64,000 nt of DNA. Source: Acidobacteriota bacterium (GTDB taxonomy: Bacteria > Acidobacteriota > Holophagae > Acanthopleuribacterales > Acanthopleuribacteraceae). Location: the NCBI GenBank assembly GCA_020439745.1, contig JAGQSC010000015.1, forward strand, positions 124,001-188,000. The letters run 5' to 3'. The notes under the pieces are model-generated. The model was not told the DNA's origin. It did not search any database and saw nothing but the letters and a program-made list of their open reading frames with translations. Position 1 is the first letter of the stretch. Every line of letters begins with the position of its first letter. This document shows positions 8,272-18,572 of this stretch, piece by piece. The position numbers and the translations under genes were made by a program.

Positions 8272-10347
8272 TTACTCGATCACAGGTGTCGGGTTCTCGT
8301 GTCTGGCTAAATAGACTTGCAAGGCAACCACGAGGTAGATGGCAATGGCAAAAAGGGTAAGGGCTTTGATGCCGAAGCGCATGGAGGTGAATTCTACCAG
8401 TCCGCCGATCACTGCACCCAGAAGGTTCCATCCAAATGCCAGGTCGCTATCCTTTCGCACCTTGAATCGTGCCGCGAAACACAAGGCCGCAAAAAAGATC
8501 GGGCTGCCCGCATAAAGCAAGGACCACCACAGCCTCGCAACCATGTTTTCCACGAGCAATACGTGGGTCGGCATCAAATAGGTTACGGACAAAGAAACGA
8601 TGAGTCCAGTAAATGCGAGCCATAAAGCGACCTGCTTCAATTGGGTCCAAACCGTCGCCGCAAGGATCATCAGCAAAATGGAGCCAAAAACCACGGCGCT
8701 CGTCACCCAGGTGGCGCCCCAAACCAAATTCATTTCGGTGACCAACTTGGTTTCGATCAACAAGAAGGCGGCGCCAAATAGAAACATCTCCAGATCCATG
8801 CGCCGTTGGCTCATGACATCCCGACGCAGCTCACGGGACACAATCAACATACTCACCAAAGCAATCACGGCAAACATCACGATCAAATACACATAAAACC
8901 CACTTAACTGTGGGTATTTCAAATACAAGTAAGGCCAGTCATCACTTGGAGCCACGAGATTAGGCAGTCGTTCAGCCTGTGGCCACTTTTCTTGCGCGCT
9001 CTGCAATCCAAGTTCTTCCACATCCACGTGGGCGAAAGCGGGACCAGCCATGTAGATGGCATTAAACAGACCAAAATGATGGAGACCCGATTTGGGGGGT
9101 TCGCCAAAGACATGTTCCAGCATGTCGTTTAGATGCTGGTCGATAAAGGAATGGCCGACCATGAAAAAGAAGACCATGCCCCCTTGTGGGTTGAGCAAGT
9201 TGCGAGCGGAAGAAACACAATCTTCGGTATAGACGAAATTGTCGAGTCTCACACTGGAAAGGGCGGACAGTCGCGTCATGGAGTCCAGTGTTCCAAACAC
9301 AATCAGATCATAGGATTTCTCACAGTTGTTGATGTAGGACCGGGCATCGGTGTTATAGATCGTGACCCTATCGCTTTGATAGGGGTTGTCGGGATGAAAC
9401 TGCTTGCCAATTCTAATGATTTCAGGGTCAATCTCGACGGCATCGATATGAGTGACGCCTTCATCGAGGAGTACCGCCACATCATTTCCGGTACCTGCAC
9501 CTAAAACCAGTACCCTTTCGGGCGTTTCGATCAACCGATAGGGTAGGTGATATCCCGCTCTTTCTTCCGATTGCGGATCTTGAGTCTGAAGGCCCATGCC
9601 AATTTGGTGCAAGGATCCGTTGGTAAGCACGTACAGACGTCCATCCTGTACACCATAGAACAGCGCATAGTAGGGGCTGTAGGTGAGCGCACGTTCGTTA
9701 GCATAGACAGTTGCCAAGACCAACAGGGCACCCACGCATGCCGTGCCCATATGTTTGAGGTTCGTCAGACGCGACCCCACAAACGCAGCTCCGAGCACGA
9801 AACTGATCGCAAACCAGGTGATGGGGAAAAAGCCCAACCAGGACACGGTGGCAAACAAAACAATTCCGGCAAGGGAACCCAACAAATCCCAACAGTACCC
9901 CCACAAGGCTTTGCCTCGGCCACCATAATCCTGGAGGCGTTTCGCCACGAACTGACCCAATGGCACAAATACCGCCGCATTCATCATGAAGAGCAAGATG
10001 ATCGGCGACCGTATCGACCTTACCACTGGAGCGTTCTGGGGCAAGTCGTAATACAACAACCAGAAATGTTCAGAGGTGGACTCATGGGTGAATGCAATCC
10101 CACTCAGTGCGGTGGCCACGACTACCTGAAGGCACAGGAAAATAGGCCACAGCCATAGAACTGATCTGCGTTTGGCCATCAGCGCACCGATGCCCAAACC
10201 CAAAAACGCGCTGATTAACACCACATTGGGGAAGTAAGCAAGCACGCGAACCTGACTGGGCAGCCAACGAATGAACATCAATTCCTGAAACAAGACCAAG
10301 CAACTAGCCAGTAACAGTTCGGTTGAAGAACCGAGTTTCCGTCTCAT
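8272..10347 (-). CDS. Multi-pass membrane protein with central spermidine-synthase-like domain
   Basis: About 691 residues: a block of hydrophobic helices, a soluble SpeE-like methyltransferase-fold domain (about 265-440), then five or six more helices. The nucleotide-binding loop reads VLVLGAGTGNDVAVLL, followed by the acidic DAVEIDP. The position of the catalytic Asp of true aminopropyltransferases (usual DxxDP) reads IVFGTLDSMTRLS, so polyamine synthesis is doubtful. The frame can extend to a TTG at 10404, but the ATG at 10347 (MRRKLGSS) has GGGGAG about ten bases upstream and is preferred. Membrane/SpeE fusions of this type are widespread, with mostly unknown roles. No speD-like gene is nearby. 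Confidence 0.8.
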   Translation of the reverse strand: MRRKLGSSTELLLASCLVLFQELMFIRWLPSQVRVLAYFPNVVLISAFLGLGIGALMAKRRSVLWLWPIFLCLQVVVATALSGIAFTHESTSEHFWLLYYDLPQNAPVVRSIRSPIILLFMMNAAVFVPLGQFVAKRLQDYGGRGKALWGYCWDLLGSLAGIVLFATVSWLGFFPITWFAISFVLGAAFVGSRLTNLKHMGTACVGALLVLATVYANERALTYSPYYALFYGVQDGRLYVLTNGSLHQIGMGLQTQDPQSEERAGYHLPYRLIETPERVLVLGAGTGNDVAVLLDEGVTHIDAVEIDPEIIRIGKQFHPDNPYQSDRVTIYNTDARSYINNCEKSYDLIVFGTLDSMTRLSALSSVRLDNFVYTEDCVSSARNLLNPQGGMVFFFMVGHSFIDQHLNDMLEHVFGEPPKSGLHHFGLFNAIYMAGPAFAHVDVEELGLQSAQEKWPQAERLPNLVAPSDDWPYLYLKYPQLSGFYVYLIVMFAVIALVSMLIVSRELRRDVMSQRRMDLEMFLFGAAFLLIETKLVTEMNLVWGATWVTSAVVFGSILLMILAATVWTQLKQVALWLAFTGLIVSLSVTYLMPTHVLLVENMVARLWWSLLYAGSPIFFAALCFAARFKVRKDSDLAFGWNLLGAVIGGLVEFTSMRFGIKALTLFAIAIYLVVALQVYLARHENPTPVIE

Positions 10348-10581
10348 GTACCCAAAACTCCCCAGTGTGAATCCGTCATCATAGCAGTTGACTGCCAGAC
10401 TCAACGCGGATTAAGGTGCGGCGATTTGAAGGATCGTCTGCAAATACCAGGGTGCCCGTTTCTTGCTCCTCAGTTCGCTGGGCATGCTAACCGTCAAGGG
10501 ACTCTTGGTTCACAAAACGACACGTGCAGATCATTCATCCCCTAGGTTTGGCCCCTATTGGGGGCTAATTGTCGCGTGCAC

Positions 10582-10815
10582 ATGATCAAATCCAAAAAGG
10601 AGGTTGTATATAAACAGGTACGTGATTCAAAGCCAATTAATGGCCGTATGTCCGCCCTGGCGCAGGGTCCTATGCCCCGGCACTACATGGTATGCGACGT
10701 AGGTACAGCCGATAGCGACGGTACGGAGTACTGGGTTGATGTGAACGATTTCTACGAAACTATTGTTCACGACGAATGGAGCGAGAACTTTTGGTGCTTT
10801 GTCGTTCGCAATTGA
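10582..10815 (+). CDS. Small hypothetical protein
   Basis: 77 residues from ATG 10582 (an in-frame TTG at 10558 would add eight). The composition looks protein-like: a basic start (IKSKKEVVYKQ) and an acidic, aromatic C-terminus (GTEYWVDVNDFYETIVHDEW). I recognise no family, and there is no signal or membrane segment. It is an isolated plus-strand gene between two minus-strand genes. A GC hairpin (GCCCC-TATTG-GGGGC, 10551-10565) lies just upstream and there is no good Shine-Dalgarno before the ATG, so the gene call is tentative. Confidence 0.4.
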   Translation: MIKSKKEVVYKQVRDSKPINGRMSALAQGPMPRHYMVCDVGTADSDGTEYWVDVNDFYETIVHDEWSENFWCFVVRN

Positions 10816-10874
10816 ACAGGACATAAGATGCGTCTATTACCCGGTCACCAATGGTTCAGTTTGAGGGGCATCAA

Positions 10875-11765
10875 CTAGATGAGTCCCAGCAAAAAACGAA
10901 ATGCCATGAGACCGATGGTGAAGCCGAGAATTCCGCCAGCCACATTGGGCGATTTCTGGAAAAAGGCATATCCCGAACGTCTTGTGAGTATGCTTGCAAT
11001 CTGGGCGCACGCAAGTGCAAATAAAATACTTGCCAACCACAAGAACAAGTTAGCCGCTGATGTGACCATCCGCTTGCTTTTTGCCAACACGGTGTCGGAA
11101 TCTTGAATACCGTGTGCCACGAGTCCCAACACACGACCCTCATGCCCCTTCACCTGATGAAGCGTCTGATCTTTTTGAAGCCCAAACAGACTTAAGGTTG
11201 GAGGAATGACTTGAAAACTCACTCTGAAATCTCCTGGTTGCGTGCTGTCTGATATTTGCGTGAATACGAAATAAGGCGGATCGCAGCGCCCGAAGAAACC
11301 ATCAATTTGAGGGAGTTCGGTCAACGTCGACTCATCGCAGGGGAGGTATGGCAAGTCACGGACTTGATCCAAGAAATCGGGATCAATGTTAAAAGAGCCC
11401 ATTTGAATGGACGGGCATTTTAGAAACTGATTGGTGACCAAAGCATCTTGAGGGCTCCAATCATACGTGGTACGCGATCGTCCCTCTGGCTGTTTTTCAA
11501 CCCTCGCAACCATGACTTCGACCGTACGCTTTACGGCCAATGCCTCAACACGCATGCCAAAAAAGTTATCAGCGAACCACTGCTTATTCGTGTCACCCTG
11601 GACATACAATATCTGATCCTCGTAACTGCTAAATAGCGGATGTTGTGGATTGACTTGTTGAAAAGTATTCGCCACCTGGTCCACATCTGCGGCTGCAAGG
11701 TTTCTAGACGCCAAGCTGCGCCAAGTGATCCACATTGAAGCCACCAAACAAACGACAATGACCAT
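10875..11765 (-). CDS. TMEM43-like membrane protein
   Basis: About 296 residues: an N-terminal hydrophobic helix (MVIVVCLVASMWITW), a large extracytoplasmic or lumenal-type domain, and three C-terminal helices (about 245-296). The pattern VQGDTN...RVEALAVKRTVEVM, then YDWSPQDALVTN and a late NP-like region, resembles the TMEM43/DUF1625 family, whose bacterial role is not established. In-frame GTG (11789) and TTG (11777, with GGAGG about six bases before it) are alternative starts; ATG 11765 is reported as the conservative choice. The gene stands alone, with no operon partner close by. Confidence 0.65.
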   Translation of the reverse strand: MVIVVCLVASMWITWRSLASRNLAAADVDQVANTFQQVNPQHPLFSSYEDQILYVQGDTNKQWFADNFFGMRVEALAVKRTVEVMVARVEKQPEGRSRTTYDWSPQDALVTNQFLKCPSIQMGSFNIDPDFLDQVRDLPYLPCDESTLTELPQIDGFFGRCDPPYFVFTQISDSTQPGDFRVSFQVIPPTLSLFGLQKDQTLHQVKGHEGRVLGLVAHGIQDSDTVLAKSKRMVTSAANLFLWLASILFALACAQIASILTRRSGYAFFQKSPNVAGGILGFTIGLMAFRFLLGLI

Positions 11766-11962
11766 GGTTTCTTTCAATGGACCCTCCACCGGACTCGTGA
11801 TTCCTGTTCAGCAACGATACTTAGACTTCCAAGGTTTGCGTGGGAAGATTGTCGCCTATTCGTGGTGCGTGTTCAAAAACAAAGATCATCGGTTTGATCA
11901 CCAGCGACAAAAAAACCGAACCCGTCCATCATGAAACACAGGGATTCTTTGCGTCTCGACGC

Positions 11963-13195
11963 TTATGGGCCTGTGAGACAGTTTTCGTTGACGGCAGATA
12001 CAAATACGTCAACGGATGTGATGGGCCAGTCAGTAAACGCGCTTACGGGGCAACCCTGACGGAAATTGGCCACGATGCTCGCGGTTGCGTTTATGGTGCG
12101 GTAATTCTCTCGTTGATCCAAGACACCCGTAGGCAAGCCCATAAATTGAACCAATGAATTGGAAAAATACGGGTGCCGTGTACACCCACTGGTGCACGGG
12201 TTGGAATACGACATAACCGTTCGATAGGAACCGTTGTGGTAGTGCGCGAAGCTCCATGGGAATGAGCCACCGCTGGGCCAGGCACTGGAATTCTCCGGAT
12301 TGTGCTCACAACCTTGGTTATGACCAAACTCGTGGGCAAAGGAAAGATTCCCCACGGCACAGCCGCGTGCCGTCACTTGAAAGGCGCTGCCGGCAAATCC
12401 GGGTCCCGGATTGCGTTGCACGTAACCAATCCCGCAAGCGCCACCGCCATTATTAACGATCAGAGAGACCATATCGGCGTGATACGTGTTACGCAGGGCA
12501 GCAACGCCAGGATCACTGGCAACCCAATTCAAATCCACGCCCATGTCTCCAGCATCAGCATGGCCTACTTCGGCAGTATGTACCAGTCGCAAACGCGGAT
12601 CGATCTGGCTGTTGGCATAAGCCGTGTTGGTCGCATCAACGGCAGCTTGAATGGTAGCTTCCATGGCTGCCACGCCGCCAGCCGCACTGCGAGCTTGAGC
12701 GGTGTAAACCACCATTACATCAATCAAAGCACCGCTATCCAGTCGCTGCATGAGACTCTGTGATTCTTTGGGTGCCAGCGCAGGTAAAGCACCCCCGCAT
12801 GGGGGATAAGACGCAGGGTCGACCTCCATCAACAGCACACCCGTTTCATCGGGCTCAATCACGAATTGGCGGTGAGGCAGATAAGCAACGCCAGCCGCCC
12901 AAACTCCTTGCGTGGTGAGTAGGAGGTCAGTCTCTACGCCATCCATCGACAATAAGGCGGCATAAGAATTGACACCCGATGGGCGCGTGGTCGCACCTAA
13001 TGATCGGGCTTGGGCTACGTCGCCCGTTGGAAAAGATACCGAAAACGATTGGCCTGGATCACCAAAAACAGTCCAGTCCAACTGCACTCGCCAACTCTGA
13101 ATGGCCTCCGGGGTACGGTTACTGATCGGTACTGCCTGCACAATGAGATCTTGACCCCATGCCAGCACAGAAATACACATCAAAAGAATACGCAC
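11963..13195 (-). CDS. Secreted zinc metalloprotease, reprolysin-like
   Basis: 410 residues with a short N-terminal signal peptide (MRILLMCISVLAWGQ). The catalytic zinc motif HEFGHNQGCEH lies at residues 288-298 and matches the metzincin form HExxHxxGxxH; a candidate Met-turn (RTVMSYSNP) follows about 40 residues later. The middle (IDVMVVYTAQARSAAGGVAA) is typical of bacterial M12B-like proteases. Six or more Cys in the catalytic half suggest disulfides in a secreted protein. The N-terminal 150 residues are probably a propeptide or beta domain. Probably exported to the periplasm or outside to degrade protein; the substrate cannot be told. Confidence 0.88.
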   Translation of the reverse strand: MRILLMCISVLAWGQDLIVQAVPISNRTPEAIQSWRVQLDWTVFGDPGQSFSVSFPTGDVAQARSLGATTRPSGVNSYAALLSMDGVETDLLLTTQGVWAAGVAYLPHRQFVIEPDETGVLLMEVDPASYPPCGGALPALAPKESQSLMQRLDSGALIDVMVVYTAQARSAAGGVAAMEATIQAAVDATNTAYANSQIDPRLRLVHTAEVGHADAGDMGVDLNWVASDPGVAALRNTYHADMVSLIVNNGGGACGIGYVQRNPGPGFAGSAFQVTARGCAVGNLSFAHEFGHNQGCEHNPENSSAWPSGGSFPWSFAHYHNGSYRTVMSYSNPCTSGCTRHPYFSNSLVQFMGLPTGVLDQRENYRTINATASIVANFRQGCPVSAFTDWPITSVDVFVSAVNENCLTGP

Positions 13196-13318
13196 CGAAA
13201 CCTCCAGCCTGCCAATCTAACACGTGTCGCCACAAAGCGGCGTGAAGGGCATCACAAAGCCAGCGATAAGCCCAAATTAGTGGGATGGAGATCCGAATGA
13301 AATGATCGCCGCAAATAG

Positions 13319-13347
13319 GTGACAAGGTGTCATGGGTGCGATAGGAT
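13319..13347 (+). promoter_or_regulatory. Sigma70-type promoter overlapped by two AGG-centred palindromes
   Basis: -35 GTGACA (13319-13324), 17-base spacer, -10 TAGGAT (13342-13347), leading to the DUF805 gene about 28 bases on. Two perfect inverted repeats overlie it: TGACA-AGG-TGTCA (13320-13332) over the -35 and TGCGAT-AGG-ATCGCA (13337-13351) over the -10. Both have the spacer AGG. This suggests a repressible promoter; the binding protein is unknown. Confidence 0.5.
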
Positions 13348-13374
13348 CGCAGCATTCATGTTGAGGTGTATGCT

Positions 13375-13902
13375 GTGGAACCCTATCAGGCGCCGCTCGT
13401 TCAATCAGAATCCGCATATCGCGAAGAACCCCCGCTTTGGTCGCCAAACGGCCGACTGGGTCGATTGAAGTATTTCTGTGCGCCCATCATCCTGGTTTTC
13501 GTTTTCTACATGTTCATGTTCATTGTGGGTATCGTTGGCGCCGTGTTAGGCGAGGACGTGGGCGGCATGGTCGTTGGCATCGTCATGCTGCTTGGCGGCA
13601 TTCCTGTGCTAGCCATGAACTTCATACTGGCAATCAAACGGCTGCACGATCTGGATACCACGGGCTGGGTTTCTCTGCTTCTTCTGGTACCGCTAATCAA
13701 CTTCATTTTGCAGCTGTATTTGTGGTTTGCTCCCGGCCAACCCCACGCCAACCAATATGGCGAAGTCCCGGAACCACCCAGCGCTGGCTGGAAGGTCATA
13801 TTCTGGATTGGGATCGTTTTATTCGCCTTGGGTTTGCTGGCCATTGTGGCAGCCATCGCATTGCCGCTCTATCATGATTTCGTCACGCGCTCGGCCGGTT
13901 AA
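13375..13902 (+). CDS. DUF805 family membrane protein
   Basis: 175 residues. After an N-terminal tail comes NGRLGRLKYFCAPI, two hydrophobic helices, the DUF805 signature AIKRLHDLDTTGWVSLLLLVP, a short loop with NQYGEVPEPPS, and a last helix (about 135-165). The family consists of small inner-membrane proteins of unknown function. GTG at 13375 (VEPYQAP) is chosen because GAGGTG lies six bases upstream and DUF805 proteins often begin with a 'xPYxAP' tail; a GTG at 13366 is the alternative. It is monocistronic and convergent with metH. Confidence 0.85.
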   Translation: MEPYQAPLVQSESAYREEPPLWSPNGRLGRLKYFCAPIILVFVFYMFMFIVGIVGAVLGEDVGGMVVGIVMLLGGIPVLAMNFILAIKRLHDLDTTGWVSLLLLVPLINFILQLYLWFAPGQPHANQYGEVPEPPSAGWKVIFWIGIVLFALGLLAIVAAIALPLYHDFVTRSAG

Positions 13903-13920
13903 GCTCGGTTTTGCAGGCGT

Positions 13921-13948
13921 TCCTGTCTCATGAGTGAGGCGGACAGGA
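13921..13948. terminator. Possible bidirectional terminator hairpin between DUF805 gene and metH
   Basis: TCCTGTC (13921-13927) pairs with GACAGGA (13942-13948) around a 14-base loop, followed by a second GC-rich small inverted repeat (ACAC-GGGCC-GTGT). It sits between two convergent stop codons. There is no clear T-run, so the call is weak. Confidence 0.3.
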
Positions 13949-13968
13949 CACGGGCCGTGTTGTCTGAC

Positions 13969-16900
13969 TTAAGAAGAACGAGTTGCAGTGGCACCGACGG
14001 CCAAAATCGATGCCAGTCGCTGCGCCACAATCACTGAGTCCTCGCCACGTCTTCGGGCATAGTCGGCAACTTGATCGGCGCCAATGCGGCCCACGCCAAA
14101 GTATTGGGCTTGTGGGTGAGCGAAGTAGAAGCCAGACACGGACGAGACAGGCACCATGGCATAGCTCTCAGTTAATTCGACACCGATACTCTGTGAGACG
14201 TTCAGTAGCTTCCAAATATCTCTTTTCAATGCGTGATCGGGACAGGCGGGATATCCGGGTGCCGGGCGTATGCCTCGATAACGTTCACGAATGAGCGCAT
14301 CGTTGTCCAATGCTTCATCGGGTGCATAACCCCACAGTTCCTTCCTAACACGTTCGTGAAGGTGTTCGGCAAAGGCCTCAGCTAACCGATCGGCCAGCGC
14401 TTTCAAAAGGATAGCGCTGTAATCGTCGTGCTCTTTTTCAAAGGCTCGCACATGTTCGTCGATTCCGAATCCCGTGGAAACCGCGAAACAGCCAAGGTAG
14501 TCACTGTTGCCTGAAGCTGCTATGAAGTCGGCAAGCGACAGATTGGCTTTCTGTTTATCACCTTGTTGACGGAGTTGAGGCAAACATATTTCGTCAGGAC
14601 CAACGAAAAGGTCGTCACCCTCTGAATAGGCTTCAAAAAAGCCTATTACGGCCCGTGCTTCCAACCAACGGTCATCCATCAATTGACGCAACATACATTG
14701 GGCATCGTCGAACAATTTTCGTGCCTGTTCCCCTTGTCTTGGGTGTTTGAGGATTTCCGGGTATCTACCTTTCAACTCCCATGCAGCGAAAAACGGTGTC
14801 CAATCAATACGTTTAGCGATTTCTTCCAAATCGTAGTCCAGATAGACGCGGGTCCCCAAAAATGATGGTTGGGTCATCGAGTATGGATTGCAAACCAGCT
14901 TGCGGTTACGTGCCTCAGCGAGGGTTAAGAGTGGCTTTTGATTATCTTTAGCCAAGTAATCATCACGGCGCACCTGGTAGGCATGCTTGGTTTCTTGCAC
15001 ATAGTTGTCGCGCTGTTCGCCAAGCAGCTTTTGCACCACGGTCACCGCCCGTGACGCATCGTGGACATGAATGACCGGGGCCGAATAGACAGGATCGATT
15101 TTCACGGCCGTATGGGCGACAGAAGTGGTCGCACCCCCAATTAAGAGTGGGATCATGAGGCCTTGTCGACTCATTTCACGCGCAACCCCTACCATTTCCT
15201 CGAGAGACGGAGTGATGAGTCCCGACAATCCGATCAAATCTGCCTGGTGAGACTTCGCGGTTTCAATGATGCGTTCAGCGGGTACCATGACCCCTAAATC
15301 GATGACCCGGTAGCCATTGCATTGAAGGACGACACCGACAATATTTTTGCCGATGTCGTGCACATCGCCTTTGACGGTGGCTAGCACAACCACGCCCTGA
15401 TTGGAGGCTTCATGACCTCCCTCTTCCATAAATGGTATCAGGTAGGCAACCGCTTTCTTCATAACCCGTGCCGATTTCACCACCTGAGGCAGGAACATTT
15501 CGCCCTTGCCAAACAGGTCACCCACCACACTCATGCCGGCCATCAGCGGGCCCTCAATCACATCCAGTGGGCGGTCGACTTCAGTACGTGCCTGTTCCGT
15601 ATCCTGCTCGATATAGGCATCGATGCCATGCACCAATGCATGGGAGAGTCGCGCCTGTACATTCCAAGATCGCCATTCCTGGCTGGCACCGACCCTATCT
15701 TGCCGGTCGTGAGTGGCATATTGATGGGCGACTTCCAAAAGCCGTTCTCCGGCATCGGCACGCCTTGCCAAGATGACGTCTTCCACACGGTTCCGCAGAT
15801 CAGGGTCCAGATCCTCGTAAATGGCTAGTTGCCCGGCATTGACAATCCCCATGGTCATGCCACGTTGAATGGCATGGAAGAGGAATACTGAATGCATGGC
15901 CTCGCGCACAAAATCGTTGCCTCGGAAGGCAAAGGATACGTTGCTTACACCACCACTGATGTTTGCATCAGGGTACTTTTCCTTAATCATCTGGATTGCG
16001 TCCAAAAAAGCTTTGGCCAGCGTATCGTGCTCGGCAAGCCCCGTGGCCACGGCAAAGATGTTTGGGTCGAAAATGACGTCTTCGAAGGGGAAACCCACCT
16101 CATCCCGCAACAGCCGCAGTGCGCGTTCATAAATCGCAACCTTACGCGCTGCGGTTTCAGCTTGACCCTGTTCATCGAAGGCCATGACCACAATGGCTGC
16201 GCCTAAATCCATCACCTGACGAGCACGGGAGACAAACGTATCCTCTCCATCCTTGAGACTCAGCGAATTGACAATTCCCTTACCCTGGATGTGCTTGAGA
16301 CCTGTGATCAACACCCGCCAATCCGATGAATCAACCATGACCGGTACCCGTGCAATCTCGGGTTCTGAAGCGATGGTATTGAGAAATCGAGCCATGGCCT
16401 CACAACCATCGAGCATCCCCTCGTCCATATTGACGTCGATGATTTGCGCACCGTTGATCACCTGATCACGGGCTACCTCCACTGCTGCCTGGTAGTCACC
16501 GCGAAGGATCAGTTTTCGGAAGCGCGACGAACCAGTTATGTTCGTTCGTTCGCCCACATTAATGAACAGGCGAGAGGCATCTAGAATGCAGGGCTCCAAG
16601 CCGGATAGGCGCGCCACGGGACGCACTTCGGGCACAACTCTTGGCTCAATGGATTGCACGGCCTTTTGGATCGCAGCGATGAATTCCGGACTGGTACCGC
16701 AACAGCCCCCAACCAGATTGACCAGGCCTGATTCAGCGAATTCGCGCAGAATCCGAGCCATACGTTCTGGTGTTTCGTCGTAACCGCCGAAGGCGTTGGG
16801 CAGTCCCGCATTGGGGTGAACCGACACAAAGGTGTCCGCCAACTTGCTGAGCTCTGCCACGTATGGCCTCAGTTGGTCGGCTCCCAGGGCGCAGTTCAGT

Positions 16901-17613
16901 CCCACAATGAGCGGTTGGGCATGGCGCACCGCGTACCAAAACGCTTCTAACGTCTGCCCGGAAAGCACGCGACCTGAGGCGTCGGTAATCGTACCCGATA
17001 TCATCATCGGTACATCTGAGTTCCGCTCCCGTATTTCCGCACGACACGCAAATATGGCTGCCTTGGCATTTAACGTGTCGAAAATAGTTTCGATGAGTAG
17101 CACGTCGGCTCCGCCATCCAGTAAGCCGCGAGCAGCTTCGCGATAGGTGTCTGCGAGTTCATCAAATGTGACATTGCGAAACTCGGGCCGATTCACATCA
17201 GGGGAGAGTGAGCACGTGCGACTGGTGGGTCCCAACACGCCAAACACAAATCGCGGTCGGCTGGGGTCCTGGGCTGAGCATGCATCAGCCACTTCGCGGG
17301 CTATCGCCGCGCCGGAACGATTGAGTTCGTACACATGTGCGGATAAGCCGTAGTCCGATTGAGAAACGGATGTCGCGTTGAATGTATTGGTTTCAACGAT
17401 ATCTGCGCCTGCTTCAAAATACTGGCGATGAATCGCGGCAACCACATCGGGACGCGTTAGGTTCAACACGTCGTTGTTCCCTCTTAAATCAAGGTGATGT
17501 TTGCGAAATCGATCCCCTCTGAAATCTGACTCCGTCAATCCAAAGCCTTGAATCATGGTACCCATGGCGCCATCTAGCACCAGGATGCGTTCCTTAAGTA
17601 ATTGTCGAATCAT
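13969..17613 (-). CDS. metH: Cobalamin-dependent methionine synthase
   Basis: 1214 residues, the full length of four-module MetH. It transfers the methyl group of methyltetrahydrofolate to homocysteine through cobalamin. In order: homocysteine/zinc module ([10 protein letters not shown] at the start; zinc ligands in GLNCALGAD and GGCCGTSPE), pterin-binding module ([11 protein letters not shown]), B12 module with DVHDIGKNI (cobalt-ligand His about residue 752), and AdoMet reactivation module ([18 protein letters not shown]). The frame extends upstream, but ATG 17613 (MIRQLLKER) begins one base after the regulator's stop and gives the usual N-terminus. It is probably co-transcribed with, and controlled by, the ArsR-methyltransferase gene. 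Confidence 0.97.
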   Translation of the reverse strand: MIRQLLKERILVLDGAMGTMIQGFGLTESDFRGDRFRKHHLDLRGNNDVLNLTRPDVVAAIHRQYFEAGADIVETNTFNATSVSQSDYGLSAHVYELNRSGAAIAREVADACSAQDPSRPRFVFGVLGPTSRTCSLSPDVNRPEFRNVTFDELADTYREAARGLLDGGADVLLIETIFDTLNAKAAIFACRAEIRERNSDVPMMISGTITDASGRVLSGQTLEAFWYAVRHAQPLIVGLNCALGADQLRPYVAELSKLADTFVSVHPNAGLPNAFGGYDETPERMARILREFAESGLVNLVGGCCGTSPEFIAAIQKAVQSIEPRVVPEVRPVARLSGLEPCILDASRLFINVGERTNITGSSRFRKLILRGDYQAAVEVARDQVINGAQIIDVNMDEGMLDGCEAMARFLNTIASEPEIARVPVMVDSSDWRVLITGLKHIQGKGIVNSLSLKDGEDTFVSRARQVMDLGAAIVVMAFDEQGQAETAARKVAIYERALRLLRDEVGFPFEDVIFDPNIFAVATGLAEHDTLAKAFLDAIQMIKEKYPDANISGGVSNVSFAFRGNDFVREAMHSVFLFHAIQRGMTMGIVNAGQLAIYEDLDPDLRNRVEDVILARRADAGERLLEVAHQYATHDRQDRVGASQEWRSWNVQARLSHALVHGIDAYIEQDTEQARTEVDRPLDVIEGPLMAGMSVVGDLFGKGEMFLPQVVKSARVMKKAVAYLIPFMEEGGHEASNQGVVVLATVKGDVHDIGKNIVGVVLQCNGYRVIDLGVMVPAERIIETAKSHQADLIGLSGLITPSLEEMVGVAREMSRQGLMIPLLIGGATTSVAHTAVKIDPVYSAPVIHVHDASRAVTVVQKLLGEQRDNYVQETKHAYQVRRDDYLAKDNQKPLLTLAEARNRKLVCNPYSMTQPSFLGTRVYLDYDLEEIAKRIDWTPFFAAWELKGRYPEILKHPRQGEQARKLFDDAQCMLRQLMDDRWLEARAVIGFFEAYSEGDDLFVGPDEICLPQLRQQGDKQKANLSLADFIAASGNSDYLGCFAVSTGFGIDEHVRAFEKEHDDYSAILLKALADRLAEAFAEHLHERVRKELWGYAPDEALDNDALIRERYRGIRPAPGYPACPDHALKRDIWKLLNVSQSIGVELTESYAMVPVSSVSGFYFAHPQAQYFGVGRIGADQVADYARRRGEDSVIVAQRLASILAVGATATRSS

Positions 17614-17614
17614 G

Positions 17615-18526
17615 TTAAGCCACACCGGCCGATGTCTGTTGTTTGTTGCCACAAGCAACCCACAAATCAATCCGTGGGCCCTGAACCGTGCGGGCCTCGC
17701 CTATTTGAACGGAACGCTCATTAAACCACGCACGCAGAGCCACGGGATCCATGCCGTTCTCGCCCAATCGTTCAATAATGACCACCCTTCCATGGGGCCG
17801 CAAAAGGCGAGAAATCTCGCCAATTACCTCAGTGGGCTCGTCAGCATGAATCAACACGCGGTCCAGACATATCGTATCGAAACTCTGATTGGGAAAGTGC
17901 AAGTGGTGCATGTCGCCCAATCTGACAGCCACGTGGTCTGCAATGCCTGCTTGTTGAATTTGAGCTCTTGCCACACGGAGCATCTGCGGTGAGATGTCAA
18001 TACCAACGGCGTGTGTGGCGCGCTTGGCCAAATACTGCAGCATACCGCCCGTACCAGTCCCAATTTCCAGCAATTCTCCCAAAGCCGACGTTCCAAGGAT
18101 CTGGTTCACAGCGGATTCGATGTCTTTGATCGGAGGTTGTTCTTTGCGCGCGGTCGCCAATTCGCGTTCCAACTGCTGCATAATGGCGTCGGCTTCGCGA
18201 GCGCGGTTCTGTAACTCTTCATCCACACGCGATCGGTCCAACAGGAACAACGAGTCATCCTCAGGGACCAACTTCAGAATGGCTTGAGCAATGTCCCGTC
18301 CTGGTCTTTGCCTTGCCATACGGAAATAGGCGAAAGTTTGCTCTCGAAAACGTTCCAACACGCCCGCATCGCACAGCAGTTTCAGGTGCCGAGACACTCT
18401 GGGCTGACTTTGGCCTAGCACCCGTGTTAGTTCGGTCACTGTAAGCTCAGCATGGGCACAAATGGCCAGTAGCCGCAGCCTTGTCGGTTCAGCCAATGCG
18501 CGCAGCGCATCCAATAGTGGACTCAC
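17615..18526 (-). CDS. ArsR-family regulator fused to SAM-dependent methyltransferase (SahR-like)
   Basis: 303 residues. The N-terminal winged helix (about 1-85: [15 protein letters not shown], then [15 protein letters not shown]) is ArsR-type. The C-terminal part (about 140-295) is a class I methyltransferase with [16 protein letters not shown] and a [10 protein letters not shown] acidic strand. No metal-binding Cys cluster is seen in the winged helix, so metal sensing is unlikely. GTG 18526 is chosen because GGAGG lies six bases before it. The stop is one base from metH. ArsR-methyltransferase proteins beside SAM-cycle genes are known as SahR (S-adenosylhomocysteine-sensing); assigning that role here is inference from architecture and neighbour. 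Confidence 0.88.
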   Translation of the reverse strand: MSPLLDALRALAEPTRLRLLAICAHAELTVTELTRVLGQSQPRVSRHLKLLCDAGVLERFREQTFAYFRMARQRPGRDIAQAILKLVPEDDSLFLLDRSRVDEELQNRAREADAIMQQLERELATARKEQPPIKDIESAVNQILGTSALGELLEIGTGTGGMLQYLAKRATHAVGIDISPQMLRVARAQIQQAGIADHVAVRLGDMHHLHFPNQSFDTICLDRVLIHADEPTEVIGEISRLLRPHGRVVIIERLGENGMDPVALRAWFNERSVQIGEARTVQGPRIDLWVACGNKQQTSAGVA

Positions 18527-18543
18527 GGTCAACCTCCGGCCCC

Positions 18544-18572
18544 ATGTTGGCACGGTGCGAACTTCATGTCAA
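18544..18572 (-). promoter_or_regulatory. Predicted promoter of the ArsR-methyltransferase/metH operon
   Basis: On the minus strand a perfect -35 TTGACA (plus 18567-18572) is followed after 17 bases by CAACAT (plus 18544-18549), a weak -10. The -35 shares its first two bases with the end of the perfect palindrome, so a protein bound there would block RNA polymerase. Predicted transcription start is near 18537, giving a very short leader. Confidence 0.5.

Noticed and set aside
9547-10158. 203-codon plus-strand frame
   Set aside because: Antisense to the membrane/SpeE gene; its product is His/Gln/Arg-rich, as expected from a reversed membrane gene, and has no ribosome site.
11951-11962. GCGTC-TC-GACGC repeat after the metalloprotease gene as terminator
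   Set aside because: The arms are five bases with a two-base centre and no T-run follows directly.
17614-17670. N-terminal extension of metH
   Set aside because: The extra codons lie inside the regulator gene and do not match MetH; ATG 17613 gives the normal start.
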